This document shows positions 19,338 through 27,630 of a DNA stretch of 63,337 bases, one piece after another. The notes below the pieces were generated by a model. The model was not told the DNA's origin. It saw only the letters and a list, made by a program, of their open reading frames with translations, and ran no database searches. This DNA is from Tabrizicola sp. (GTDB taxonomy: Bacteria; Pseudomonadota; Alphaproteobacteria; Rhodobacterales; Rhodobacteraceae). The DNA is taken from the NCBI RefSeq assembly GCF_016793705.1, contig NZ_JAEULO010000067.1:1-63337 (forward strand), given 5' to 3'. Within the stretch, counting starts at the first letter, position 1. Each line of letters opens with the position of its first letter. The translations under genes and the position numbers were made by a program.

Positions 19338-20240
19338 TCAGGCGCGTTTCACGGGGACGCGGCTTCCCGCCGGAACTGCAACCTGTCCGTGAACGACCAG
19401 CGCGGTGGCCGACATTGTTTCGGCAAGCCACAGGGCAAGCCCCACCGGATCGCTGCCCTTCGGCCCGTCCACCGCATCCAACACCAGCTTCGAGGGCGCC
19501 CAGACCACCGACTGCCCGCGCTTGATCGCCCAGTCGATCTCGGTCCGGGTCGCCACCACCACGCAGCGCGGGTCGCGGGCGGCAAGGGTCCAGGCGTTCT
19601 GTTCCACCGCCAGAAGGTCCACCCGGCGCTGGGTCGGCTTGTGGCCGGTGACGGGGCGCGGCAGATCGGGCAGGCCGACGGTCAGGATCAGCGGCAGACC
19701 TTCGGCCAGCAGCGCATCCAGCCGGGCGGAGAGGTCGGGCGCATGGATCGTCGCATTGTCGAGGAAGACGACCAGCGGATGCACCGCCTCCAGCCCCTCG
19801 TCGCCATGCTTCTGCACCGGATGCTCGGCGCGGGAGCGGACGATCTCCACCCCCAGCGCATAGGGGCCGACGTCCAGCTTCTCGATCCGCACGAAGACCC
19901 GCATCGCGGCGGGTTCGGCCAGGATGCGCTCGGCCACACGCTCGGCCAGTGTCTCCAGCAGGTTAAGCCGTTCCGCCGCGAGTTCCGCCGCGATGGATTC
20001 GGTGATCCGGTCGTAGCTGAGGATGCGGTCGACGTCATCCTCCAGCGGCTCTGTCACCGGGCGCACCTCGACCACCACGTTGAAGCGCAGGCGCTGCTTG
20101 TGGCCGCGTTCCTTCTGGAAGGCGCCGATATCGGCCTCGACCACATGGTCACGCAGGGAAATCCGGTCGCGCGGCGCGGCCCCGGCCGAGGCTTCGGCCC
20201 GGTCTTCCGGATGGGCAAAGGCCAGCTCGATGTCGGACAT
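19338..20240 (-). CDS. folB: Dihydroneopterin aldolase with a C-terminal extra domain
   Basis: 300 residues, against about 120 for FolB alone. Residues about 25-145 are the aldolase: VVEADIGAFQKERGHKQ with the pterin-binding region, ILSYDRITESI, LLETLAERVAERIL and the catalytic Lys in FVRIEKLDVGPYALGVEI. Residues about 150-300 form a second domain of unknown role with VFLDNATIHAPDL, VDLLAVEQNAWTLAARDP and GSDPVGLALWLAETMSAT; the last part faintly recalls amino-acid-kinase-type motifs. It acts upstream of folP in folate synthesis. The extension is in frame and shares the codon style, so it looks like a true fusion. Confidence 0.85.
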   Translation of the reverse strand: MSDIELAFAHPEDRAEASAGAAPRDRISLRDHVVEADIGAFQKERGHKQRLRFNVVVEVRPVTEPLEDDVDRILSYDRITESIAAELAAERLNLLETLAERVAERILAEPAAMRVFVRIEKLDVGPYALGVEIVRSRAEHPVQKHGDEGLEAVHPLVVFLDNATIHAPDLSARLDALLAEGLPLILTVGLPDLPRPVTGHKPTQRRVDLLAVEQNAWTLAARDPRCVVVATRTEIDWAIKRGQSVVWAPSKLVLDAVDGPKGSDPVGLALWLAETMSATALVVHGQVAVPAGSRVPVKRA

Positions 20241-20335
20241 GGGGCGCGCGCAGCTCCTCGGCGGTTCGGCCCCTCATACCACGCGGAACGCGCGGGCCAA
20301 GCGATAAGGCGTCAGCTATGCAGCGATTGGCGACA

Positions 20336-20959
20336 TCAGCCCTTGGCGCCAGGCTGACGATAGAAGAGATGCGCGCCGATGGAGGCCGTCTTGGCGAAAC
20401 GCTTGGACCAGCTGGGGCGGACGCCCTTCGTGTGGAAATGCGTCGCACCATCCGTCAGGATCCGCGGCGCACCGTCCAGCATGGCCCGGGCAATACGGCC
20501 CGCGACGTCCCGGGCACCCTTCTCGCGCATCTTGGTCTTGCCGTTGCAGACGTAGGAGAACTGGCAGCCGCCACCGCCCCGCTGCTTGACCACGCCGCAC
20601 ACCGTGCGCGGGTAAAGCGGGCTGTCGACGCGGTTCAGGATCACCTCGGCCACGGCGATCTGGCCTTCCAGGCTTTCGCCGCGGGCCTCGAAATACAGCG
20701 CCTGGGTCAGGCACTCCCATTGCTCGTCACCCGTTGGCTCGGGCCGAGCCATCAACCAGTCCTCGGTGATGCCATTGGTCATCGCGATGGCCGGCAGGGG
20801 ACCGTTCAGATCTGGCGCGGGAAGGCGCCTGAGGTCGGCTTCATAGGAGGCCGGGGTCGGCATCAGGCCGAACATGCCGGTCGCCCAGCTGGTATCTGCC
20901 GCAGCGGTACTGGCTGCCAGCGCCATCGCCAGCGCGAGGGCCGCAAGGTCGCGTTTCAT
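20336..20959 (-). CDS. SleB-like cell wall hydrolase
   Basis: 207 residues from MKRDLAALALAMALAAST, a signal peptide ending TAAA. The domain (about 85-200) has the Hydrolase_2 pattern ECLTQALYFEARGESLEGQ with the catalytic Glu, VAEVILNRVDSPLYPRTVC, CQFSYVCNGK and THFHTKGVRPSW. SleB-type enzymes cleave peptidoglycan glycan strands as lytic transglycosylases. Exported, so it acts in the periplasm. The longer frame to 21040 has no signal, so MKRD is the start. Confidence 0.88.
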   Translation of the reverse strand: MKRDLAALALAMALAASTAAADTSWATGMFGLMPTPASYEADLRRLPAPDLNGPLPAIAMTNGITEDWLMARPEPTGDEQWECLTQALYFEARGESLEGQIAVAEVILNRVDSPLYPRTVCGVVKQRGGGGCQFSYVCNGKTKMREKGARDVAGRIARAMLDGAPRILTDGATHFHTKGVRPSWSKRFAKTASIGAHLFYRQPGAKG

Positions 20960-21146
20960 TCTGCTCTTCCGTCTTTGGTTTCCCGGCGGAAGTCTCCCCG
21001 CCTTGGCAAGCTGGCGGCGAGGTACGGGAACCGCGGGCATGGGTCCACCGCTGTTGCGGAAATGCCACGGAAATTAATGCTGCATGAGCGAAATGTCGCC
21101 GAAAAATCGGCAGAATCTCTTAAGATTATTCAGCAAGCAACTGATA

Positions 21147-23693
21147 TTAAATATCTTTCGTCCTGTCGTTGAGCGCGAGATGCGCCGCCGCCAGCCTCGC
21201 CATCGGCACCCGGTAAGGCGAACAGGAGACATAGTCGAACCCGGCCCGGCGGCAGAAGTCGATGGATTCCGGGTTGCCGCCATGTTCGCCGCAGATCGAC
21301 AAAGTCAGATCTTTCCGGGTCTTGCGGCCCCTATCGGCCCCGATGTGCAGCAGTTCGCCCACCCCATCGACGTCGAGGATATGGAACGGGTCTTCCGGGA
21401 AGACACCCTGCCGGACATAGGTGTTCATGAACCGCCCGGCGTCATCACGGCTCAACCCGTAGGTCATCTGGGTGAGGTCGTTGGTGCCGAAGGACAGGAA
21501 GGCTGCGTGCTGGGCGATCTCTCCGGCCCGAAGCGCCGCGCGCGGGGTTTCGACCATCACCCCGAGCTTGTAGTCGAACCCGGCCCCCGCCTTGGTGCGC
21601 ACCATCGCCGCCACCGCGTCGATCCGGGTCTTGACCAGTTCCACCTCGCGCCGGGCGCTGACCAGCGGGATCATGATCTCGGGCACCACCGGGGCGCCGC
21701 GGCGGGCGCTTTCGATGGTCGCCTCGAAGATCGCCTGGGCCTGCATGTCGTAGATTTCCGGCAGGACAACGCCCAGCCGGACGCCGCGCATCCCGAGCAT
21801 CGGGTTCACCTCGGTCAGCGCCTCGGCCCGGCGGGTGACTTCGCTGAGGGGCCGGTCCAGAGCTTCGGACAGGTCGCGCAGGCCTTCGCGGTCCGAGGGC
21901 AGGAATTCGTGCAGGGGCGGGTCGAACAGGCGGATGCAGACCGGCAGTCCCTGCATGATTTCAAAGAGCTGCACGAAATCGGCGCGCTGCATCGGCAGAA
22001 GCCGGGCGAGCGCGGCGGCCCGGTCGCCGGGGCTGTCGGCGAAGATCATCTCGCGCATGACGATCAGACGATCCTCGTCGAAGAACATATGCTCGGTCCG
22101 GCAGAGGCCGATCCCTTGCGCCTCGAACTTCCGCGCAGTTTCGGCATCGGCGGGGGTATCGGCATTGGCGCGGATACCGATGTCGCGCACCTCGTCGGCC
22201 CAGGCCAGCAGCCTGCGGAAACTGTCGTCCAGCCCGGGGGGCAGCATTTCCGCAGCACCCGCCAGCGCCTCGCCCTTCGATCCGTCCAGGGTCACCACGT
22301 CGCCCTCGCGGAAGATGCGCCCGTCGATCGCGGTCAGCTTCCTGTCGCGCGCATCCAGCCGCAGTTCCGACGCGCCCACCACGCAAGGCAGCCCCAGCCC
22401 CCGCGCGATCACCGCGGCGTGCGAGGTCATGCCGCCGCGTTCGGTCAGCACCGCCGCTGCCGAATGCATGCCGCGAATATCCTCGGGCGCGGTTTCCCGG
22501 CGGACGAGAATGCAGGCCTCGCCCCGCGCCGCCGCTGCCTGCGCTGCGGTGGAGGAAAACACCAGAATCCCCGTTGCCGCCCCGGGTGAGGCCGCGATTC
22601 CCCGGGCGATCACATCGCGTTCCCCGCGCGGGTCGACCTGGTGGTGAAGGAGTTCGGACAGCGCGCGCGGTTCGACCCGCAGCACCGCCTCGTCCTTCGG
22701 GATCACCCCATCCTCGGCCAGCGCCACCGCGATCCGCAGCCCCGCCCGGGCCGAACGTTGCACCTTGACAGCGTCCAGCACGGCCAAGCGGCCATCCTCG
22801 ATGGTGAATTCGACCTGCATCTCCTCGCGGAGACGGGTGCGGCAGGTGGTACCGAACTCCACCAGTTTCGCGAAGATCTCGGGCGAGACATCCTCCAGCG
22901 AGGGCCCACGCGGGTCGCGCGTCAGATACAGGGCCTCGGTCGTCTTCAGCGCGTCGCGGCCCTGGCTTTGCCCCAGATAGCGCCCGGTGATCTGCGGTTG
23001 GCCCGTCACCGGATCGACGAACTGGATCACACCCGAGCCGGAAATGCCCTGCCCGATCCCCTGCGCCATCTCCTGCACGACAAGGCCCAGCGCCGCCTCG
23101 TCCGGGGCGCCCTTGGCCTGGCGCAACAGGCGGGCGGAAGTTCCTTCCCACGCCCGCGCCATCGACCGCAGAACTTCCGACAGCTGCTGAGCGGGATCCT
23201 GCGGGAAGGGCTCGTCGGTCTCGACCTCGTATTCCCGCAGCGCATCCTTCAACGCGCCCGGCCCCGGCTTCAGCCCGTCGAACACGTCGGGGTCGAGCCT
23301 TGCCACATGGATCGCATAGGCCTGCACGAAGCGCAGATACAGCGCATCCGCCGCCGCCTCGCCATGGGTTTCGGCCAGCCGGGCATGGCGCTTGGCGTTG
23401 AGGCCGATGTTGAGGATCGTCCCCGGCCCGCCCCAATCGGGGTTCGCGGGGCTGGGGCGCACGCTGATCAGCGGGCCATCACCGAAATGGTCGAGGATAC
23501 CGGCAGCATCCACCCCATGCCCTGCGGCGATGGCGCGGATGGTGGTTGCGGGCAGGGCCACGGATTTCGGCACCGGCAGGTCCAGCCGCACCAGCCGTTG
23601 CAGGCATTTTGCCCGCCAGCCATGCGCCGCCGTCGCGATCTGCGCCGAGGGCGTGATCTGGACGAACTCCGCGATGGGATCGTGTTTCTGCAC
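21147..23693 (-). CDS. Pyruvate phosphate dikinase-like protein with a degraded ATP-binding half
   Basis: 848 residues. The C-terminal two thirds match PPDK: the phospho-His in TERGGMTSHAAVIARG, the PEP-barrel region with GIGLCRTEHMFF, EVNPMLGMRGVRLG, MVETPRAAL, FGTNDLTQMTYG and the acid Cys in SICGEHGGNP. The N-terminal ATP-grasp half is altered: the GGKG loop is AHGW, VRSGA...MPGMMDT reads VRPSPANPDWGGPGT, and the usual LQTR becomes LDAV (Gln and Arg ligands lost). PEP-pyruvate chemistry could remain while the ATP step looks impaired. It lies downstream of glyS, a usual order in this group. Confidence 0.85.
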   Translation of the reverse strand: MQKHDPIAEFVQITPSAQIATAAHGWRAKCLQRLVRLDLPVPKSVALPATTIRAIAAGHGVDAAGILDHFGDGPLISVRPSPANPDWGGPGTILNIGLNAKRHARLAETHGEAAADALYLRFVQAYAIHVARLDPDVFDGLKPGPGALKDALREYEVETDEPFPQDPAQQLSEVLRSMARAWEGTSARLLRQAKGAPDEAALGLVVQEMAQGIGQGISGSGVIQFVDPVTGQPQITGRYLGQSQGRDALKTTEALYLTRDPRGPSLEDVSPEIFAKLVEFGTTCRTRLREEMQVEFTIEDGRLAVLDAVKVQRSARAGLRIAVALAEDGVIPKDEAVLRVEPRALSELLHHQVDPRGERDVIARGIAASPGAATGILVFSSTAAQAAAARGEACILVRRETAPEDIRGMHSAAAVLTERGGMTSHAAVIARGLGLPCVVGASELRLDARDRKLTAIDGRIFREGDVVTLDGSKGEALAGAAEMLPPGLDDSFRRLLAWADEVRDIGIRANADTPADAETARKFEAQGIGLCRTEHMFFDEDRLIVMREMIFADSPGDRAAALARLLPMQRADFVQLFEIMQGLPVCIRLFDPPLHEFLPSDREGLRDLSEALDRPLSEVTRRAEALTEVNPMLGMRGVRLGVVLPEIYDMQAQAIFEATIESARRGAPVVPEIMIPLVSARREVELVKTRIDAVAAMVRTKAGAGFDYKLGVMVETPRAALRAGEIAQHAAFLSFGTNDLTQMTYGLSRDDAGRFMNTYVRQGVFPEDPFHILDVDGVGELLHIGADRGRKTRKDLTLSICGEHGGNPESIDFCRRAGFDYVSCSPYRVPMARLAAAHLALNDRTKDI

Positions 23694-23793
23694 CGCAGCA
23701 CCTTTTGTTCAGGTGCAGAATACGCCGAAAGACCCGTCACGCAAGCGTCACATGGGGCGTCGGTGCTGAATCTTCGGGCGACAGGAAAACCCG

Positions 23794-23851
23794 CCCCGGA
23801 CTTGATCCGGGGCCTCGTGGGTCAAAGGGAGGCCCCGGATCAAGTCCGGGG
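23794..23851. repeat. Perfect 23-bp inverted repeat between glyS and the PPDK-like gene
   Basis: Arms at 23794-23816 and 23829-23851 are exact reverse complements, with a 12-nt loop. Each arm contains the smaller dyad CCCCGGA-CTTGA-TCCGGGG, a REP-like unit known to me from many alphaproteobacteria. On the minus strand the stem is followed by GGGTTTTCC, so it may also end glyS transcription (stop at 23860). Confidence 0.8.
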
Positions 23852-23859
23852 CGCTCTCC

Positions 23860-25995
23860 CTAGCCTTCGATCCGCGTCAGATCGGCAACGCCGGAACAGA
23901 TGGTCCTGATGCGGTGGAGGAGGTTCAGCCGGTTCCGGCGGATGATCTCGTTGTCCGCGTTCACCTGAACGGCGGTGAAGAAGGCATCGATGGGCGCGCG
24001 GAGGGCGGCCATCGCGGACATGGCGGTGGCGAAATCCTCTTGTGCCATAGCGGGCGTGATGGTCGCCTCGGCCTTGTCCAGCGCGGCGAATAGGGCGCGT
24101 TCCGCATCGGTTTCGGCGAACTTCGGGTCCGCGCCGAAGGAATATTCCACGCCGTCCTTGGCCTCGGCTTGGCTCAGGATGTTGTTCGCCCGCTTGAACC
24201 CTTGCAGAAGGTTCGCCCCGTCCTCGGTTTTCAGCGTTTCCGACAGCGCCGTGGCCCGCTTGACGAGGAGCGTCAGGTCGTCGTTCCCCGGCATGGCGAG
24301 GCAGGCGTCGATGACATCGTGCCGGATGCCCTGGTCCTTGAGGTAGACCTTGAGGCGGTCGTGGAAGAAATCCAAAAGCGCCTGGCTCAGTTCCTCAATC
24401 TTATACTGGATCTCTTCAGCCGTGAGCGGCTCAACCCTTCTTTGATCGTGCTGCTGCGAGCGCACAGCGTCTTCCAACGCCCCACGGTAGATTGCGCTAA
24501 TCGCCAAATTCTTCACTTGATTATTCAGTACGAGGCGAATGCATCCAATGGCTGCGCGTCTCAGAGCAAACGGGTCTTTCGATCCGGTGGGCAACTCTTC
24601 AATGCCAAAGAATCCGCCCAAGACGGCACCCTTGTCGGCCAGCGCCACGGCGACCGAGACCGGCTCGGTCGGCACCCCGTCCCCCTCCCCCTTCGGCCGC
24701 CAGTGGTCTCGCGCCGCATCCGCCACCGCAGGCTTCTCCCCCGCCTCCAGCGCGTAATAGCGGCCCATCACGCCCTGCAACTCGGGGAACTCGCCCACCA
24801 TCGAGGAGCGCAGGTCCAGCTTCGCCAGCCGCGCCGCGCGTTCGGAATCCTCGGGATCGGCCCCGACCAGCGGCGCAATCTCCCGCGCCAATGCCGCGAT
24901 CCGGTCGATCCGTTCCGCCTGGCTCCCGAGCTTGTTGTGGAAGGTCACGGCCTTCAGACCCTCGGCCCATTCGGCCATCCCGGCCTTGGCAACCCGCAGG
25001 TCGTTTTCCCAGAAGAACTTCGCGTCGGAGAGCCGCGCCGCGAGGACCTTCTGGTTGCCCTTCAGGATCACCGCGCCGCCGTCCGGGGCCTCGATGTTGG
25101 CGACCGTCACGAAGCCCTCGATCCGCCCGGTCTTCGGGTTCCTGACCGAGAAGAACTTCTGGTGCTCCTTCATCGAGGTCTGCAACACCTCCGGCGGCAG
25201 GGCGAGGAACTGGTCAGCGATCCGCCCCATCAGCGGCACCGGCCATTCGACCAACCCCGCGACCTCGGTCAGCAGGCCCGGATCGCCGACCACTTCCATC
25301 CCGGCGGCGAAGGCCAGGTTCTGCGCCCCCTGCCAGATCGCCGCCTCGCGTTCCGCCGTGTCCAGCACCACCCGCGCGCGCTTCAGCTTCACAGCGTAAT
25401 CATCGAAGCCCTGGACGGTGAACCGCCCGTTGCCCATGAAGCGGTGGCCTTCGGTCACGTTGCCCGCGACGATCCCGTCCACGGTCAGCGGCACCACATG
25501 CGCGCCGCCTTCATCGGACAGCAGGCAGATGATCGACTGCAAGGGCCGCACCCAGCGCAACGACCCCGCGCCCCAGCGCATCGACTTCGGCCAGGGGAAG
25601 GCGCGGATCACCGCTTCCAGCACCTCGGCCACGATCTCCGCCGCCTCCCGGCCCGGCTTTTCGACCACGGCATAGAAGGTCTCGCCCTTCTTCTCCGTCC
25701 GCCGCTCCAGCTGGTCCAGCGTCAGGCCCGTGGAGCGCAGGAACCCCTCCACCGCCTGCGCGGGGGCAGAGGTCGACGGCCCCTTGCGTTCCTCCCTGAC
25801 CGGGCGGCTCTCGGCGGTCAGCCCCTCAACCGACAGCACCAGCCGCCGCGGCGTCGAAAAGGCCCCGGCAGAGGCATAGGTCAGCCCGGCCTCGACCAGC
25901 CCGTCCGTCACCAGCCTGCGCAGGTCGTCGCGGGCCTTTCCCTGCATCCGCGCCGGGATTTCCTCGGAGAAGAGTTCGATCAAGAGGTCGGGCAT
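23860..25995 (-). CDS. glyS: Glycine-tRNA ligase beta subunit
   Basis: 711 residues, normal for the beta chain. It starts [18 protein letters not shown], the family signature; TSMKEHQKFFSVRN, RLSDAKFFWENDL, FHNKLGSQAERIDRI and ELQGVMGRYYALEAGE are conserved blocks. The C-terminal tRNA-anticodon binding part is present. It forms the alpha2-beta2 enzyme with GlyQ. Its ATG shares one base with the stop of the small membrane protein (TGATG), so the three genes are coupled. Confidence 0.97.
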   Translation of the reverse strand: MPDLLIELFSEEIPARMQGKARDDLRRLVTDGLVEAGLTYASAGAFSTPRRLVLSVEGLTAESRPVREERKGPSTSAPAQAVEGFLRSTGLTLDQLERRTEKKGETFYAVVEKPGREAAEIVAEVLEAVIRAFPWPKSMRWGAGSLRWVRPLQSIICLLSDEGGAHVVPLTVDGIVAGNVTEGHRFMGNGRFTVQGFDDYAVKLKRARVVLDTAEREAAIWQGAQNLAFAAGMEVVGDPGLLTEVAGLVEWPVPLMGRIADQFLALPPEVLQTSMKEHQKFFSVRNPKTGRIEGFVTVANIEAPDGGAVILKGNQKVLAARLSDAKFFWENDLRVAKAGMAEWAEGLKAVTFHNKLGSQAERIDRIAALAREIAPLVGADPEDSERAARLAKLDLRSSMVGEFPELQGVMGRYYALEAGEKPAVADAARDHWRPKGEGDGVPTEPVSVAVALADKGAVLGGFFGIEELPTGSKDPFALRRAAIGCIRLVLNNQVKNLAISAIYRGALEDAVRSQQHDQRRVEPLTAEEIQYKIEELSQALLDFFHDRLKVYLKDQGIRHDVIDACLAMPGNDDLTLLVKRATALSETLKTEDGANLLQGFKRANNILSQAEAKDGVEYSFGADPKFAETDAERALFAALDKAEATITPAMAQEDFATAMSAMAALRAPIDAFFTAVQVNADNEIIRRNRLNLLHRIRTICSGVADLTRIEG

Positions 25996-26543
25996 CACTT
26001 CAGTCCTTCGGGCACGGGCGGGCAGCCCTCCGGCGCGGGGCGTCCCTCGAAGACTTCCCTGCCGCAGGCATTGATCTGGTTCCAGGCGAAGCCGCGCCCG
26101 TCGCCCATCACGGCGACCACACGGTCGACGCCATAGGTGATGTTCGGCTCGGACAGGAAGGCCAGCGCCTCCCCCTTCTCCAGCGCGCCACCGATGGCGG
26201 CGGCATCGAAGCAGTCGAAGCCTGAGGGCGCGATCAGGGGCTCGGCACCGGGATAGTCCCGGTAGGTCTCGGTCAGCGTCGCCAGCGTCAGCGGCGTGGT
26301 GAAACAGGCGCGGAACTTGATAGGCGAGCTGTCGGCGTCGATCCCCTGCACTCCGTTGACGATGATCGCCTCGGGCTGGTCGCTGGTCAGCGGCACCAGC
26401 CGGATCTCCGCGCCCGGCTGGAAGGCGACGGGCGTGTAATAGGCGCGCTCGGCGGTATACCACAGGAAGCCGCCCGTAATGGCCGCAACGATCACGATAG
26501 CCCCCACGATGAGCTTGCCGGCATTGATCGGGCCCGCATTCAC
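25995..26543 (-). CDS. Small membrane-anchored protein between glyQ and glyS (DUF6446-like)
   Basis: 182 residues from a GTG start that overlaps the glyQ stop (GTGA). One N-terminal TM helix ([20 protein letters not shown]) is followed by a periplasmic domain with Cys in FRACFT, FDCFD, NACGRE and GCPPVPEG. From memory it fits DUF6446, a family seen in this position in Rhodobacterales; this was not checked. Overlaps with both synthetase genes imply equal expression, but a link to tRNA charging is not evident. Confidence 0.7.
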   Translation of the reverse strand: MNAGPINAGKLIVGAIVIVAAITGGFLWYTAERAYYTPVAFQPGAEIRLVPLTSDQPEAIIVNGVQGIDADSSPIKFRACFTTPLTLATLTETYRDYPGAEPLIAPSGFDCFDAAAIGGALEKGEALAFLSEPNITYGVDRVVAVMGDGRGFAWNQINACGREVFEGRPAPEGCPPVPEGLK

Positions 26544-27466
26544 GCGTCCATCCCCGCCTCGGTCAGCCGGAAGGCATCGGCGCATTTCTTCGCCAAGGCC
26601 CGCACCCGGCCGATATAGGCCTGGCGTTCGGTCACGCTGATCACACCCCGCGCGTCGAGCAGGTTGAAGAGATGGCTCGCCTTGATCGTCTGGTCATAGG
26701 CGGGATGCGCCATGATGATCCGCTTGCCCGTCTTCGGGTCCTCGGGCTCGAAGGCGAGGAGACGCTCGCATTCGGCCTCGGCGTCCTGGAAATGCCGGAA
26801 CAGCATCTCGGTCGTCGCACCGTCGAAGTTGTGGCGGGAGTATTCCTCCTCGGTCTGGCGGAAGATGTCGCCATAGGTCAGCGGGATCGGGCTGTCGGGG
26901 TCGTTGAAGGGCATGTCCATGACGTGATCGACGCCCATCACATACATCGCCAGCCGTTCCAGCCCATAGGTCAGCTCGCCACTGACGGGCTTGCAGTCAT
27001 GCCCGCCGACCTGCTGGAAATAGGTGAACTGGCTGACCTCCATCCCGTCGCACCAGACCTCCCAGCCCAGGCCCCAGGCGCCGAGGGTGGGGCTTTCCCA
27101 GTCATCCTCGACAAAGCGGATGTCGTGCAGGCCAAGGTCGATGCCGATGGCCGCGAGCGAGCCGAGATAGAGGTCCTGAAGGTTCGCAGGCGAGGGTTTG
27201 ATGATCACCTGGTACTGGTAATAGTGCTGAAGCCGGTTCGGGTTCTCGCCATAGCGCCCGTCGGTCGGGCGGCGCGAGGGCTGGACATAGGCCGCCGCCC
27301 AGGGCTTCGACCCCAGGGACCGCAGCGTGGTGGCGGGGTGGAAGGTGCCCGCGCCCACTTCCATGTCATAGGGTTGCAAGACCGCGCAGCCCTGCGCCGC
27401 CCAGTAGGATTGCAGCCGCAGGATGATTTCCTGAAAGCTCTTCGGGGTCGTCGGGGCGTCGGACAT
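26540..27466 (-). CDS. glyQ: Glycine-tRNA ligase alpha subunit
   Basis: 308 residues. Class II motifs: [53 protein letters not shown], and [20 protein letters not shown], with [14 protein letters not shown] for ATP and glycine. The start at 27466 ([11 protein letters not shown]) is chosen because the longer frame to 27550 is not conserved. It leads the glyQ/small protein/glyS operon, divergent from the pseudoprotease gene. Confidence 0.97.
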   Translation of the reverse strand: MSDAPTTPKSFQEIILRLQSYWAAQGCAVLQPYDMEVGAGTFHPATTLRSLGSKPWAAAYVQPSRRPTDGRYGENPNRLQHYYQYQVIIKPSPANLQDLYLGSLAAIGIDLGLHDIRFVEDDWESPTLGAWGLGWEVWCDGMEVSQFTYFQQVGGHDCKPVSGELTYGLERLAMYVMGVDHVMDMPFNDPDSPIPLTYGDIFRQTEEEYSRHNFDGATTEMLFRHFQDAEAECERLLAFEPEDPKTGKRIIMAHPAYDQTIKASHLFNLLDARGVISVTERQAYIGRVRALAKKCADAFRLTEAGMDA

Positions 27467-27630
27467 GGGCGGCCTCTGGCGGGGGCGGAACGTGCCGCCT
27501 TCCCTATCCACTGGGGGCCAGAGGGTCAATTCCGGAAAGGACCGGCGCAAACGTGACCCGTTTCACCCTTGCCGCCGCGCGCGCATTTACTAATGTCGCG
27601 CGAAGCGCTTCCGCCTTTCAGGACCTCTTC

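Noticed and set aside
23941-26136. Long plus-strand open frame over glyS
   Set aside because: Shadow of glyS; low-complexity Arg/His/Gln/Leu composition and no recognisable domains.
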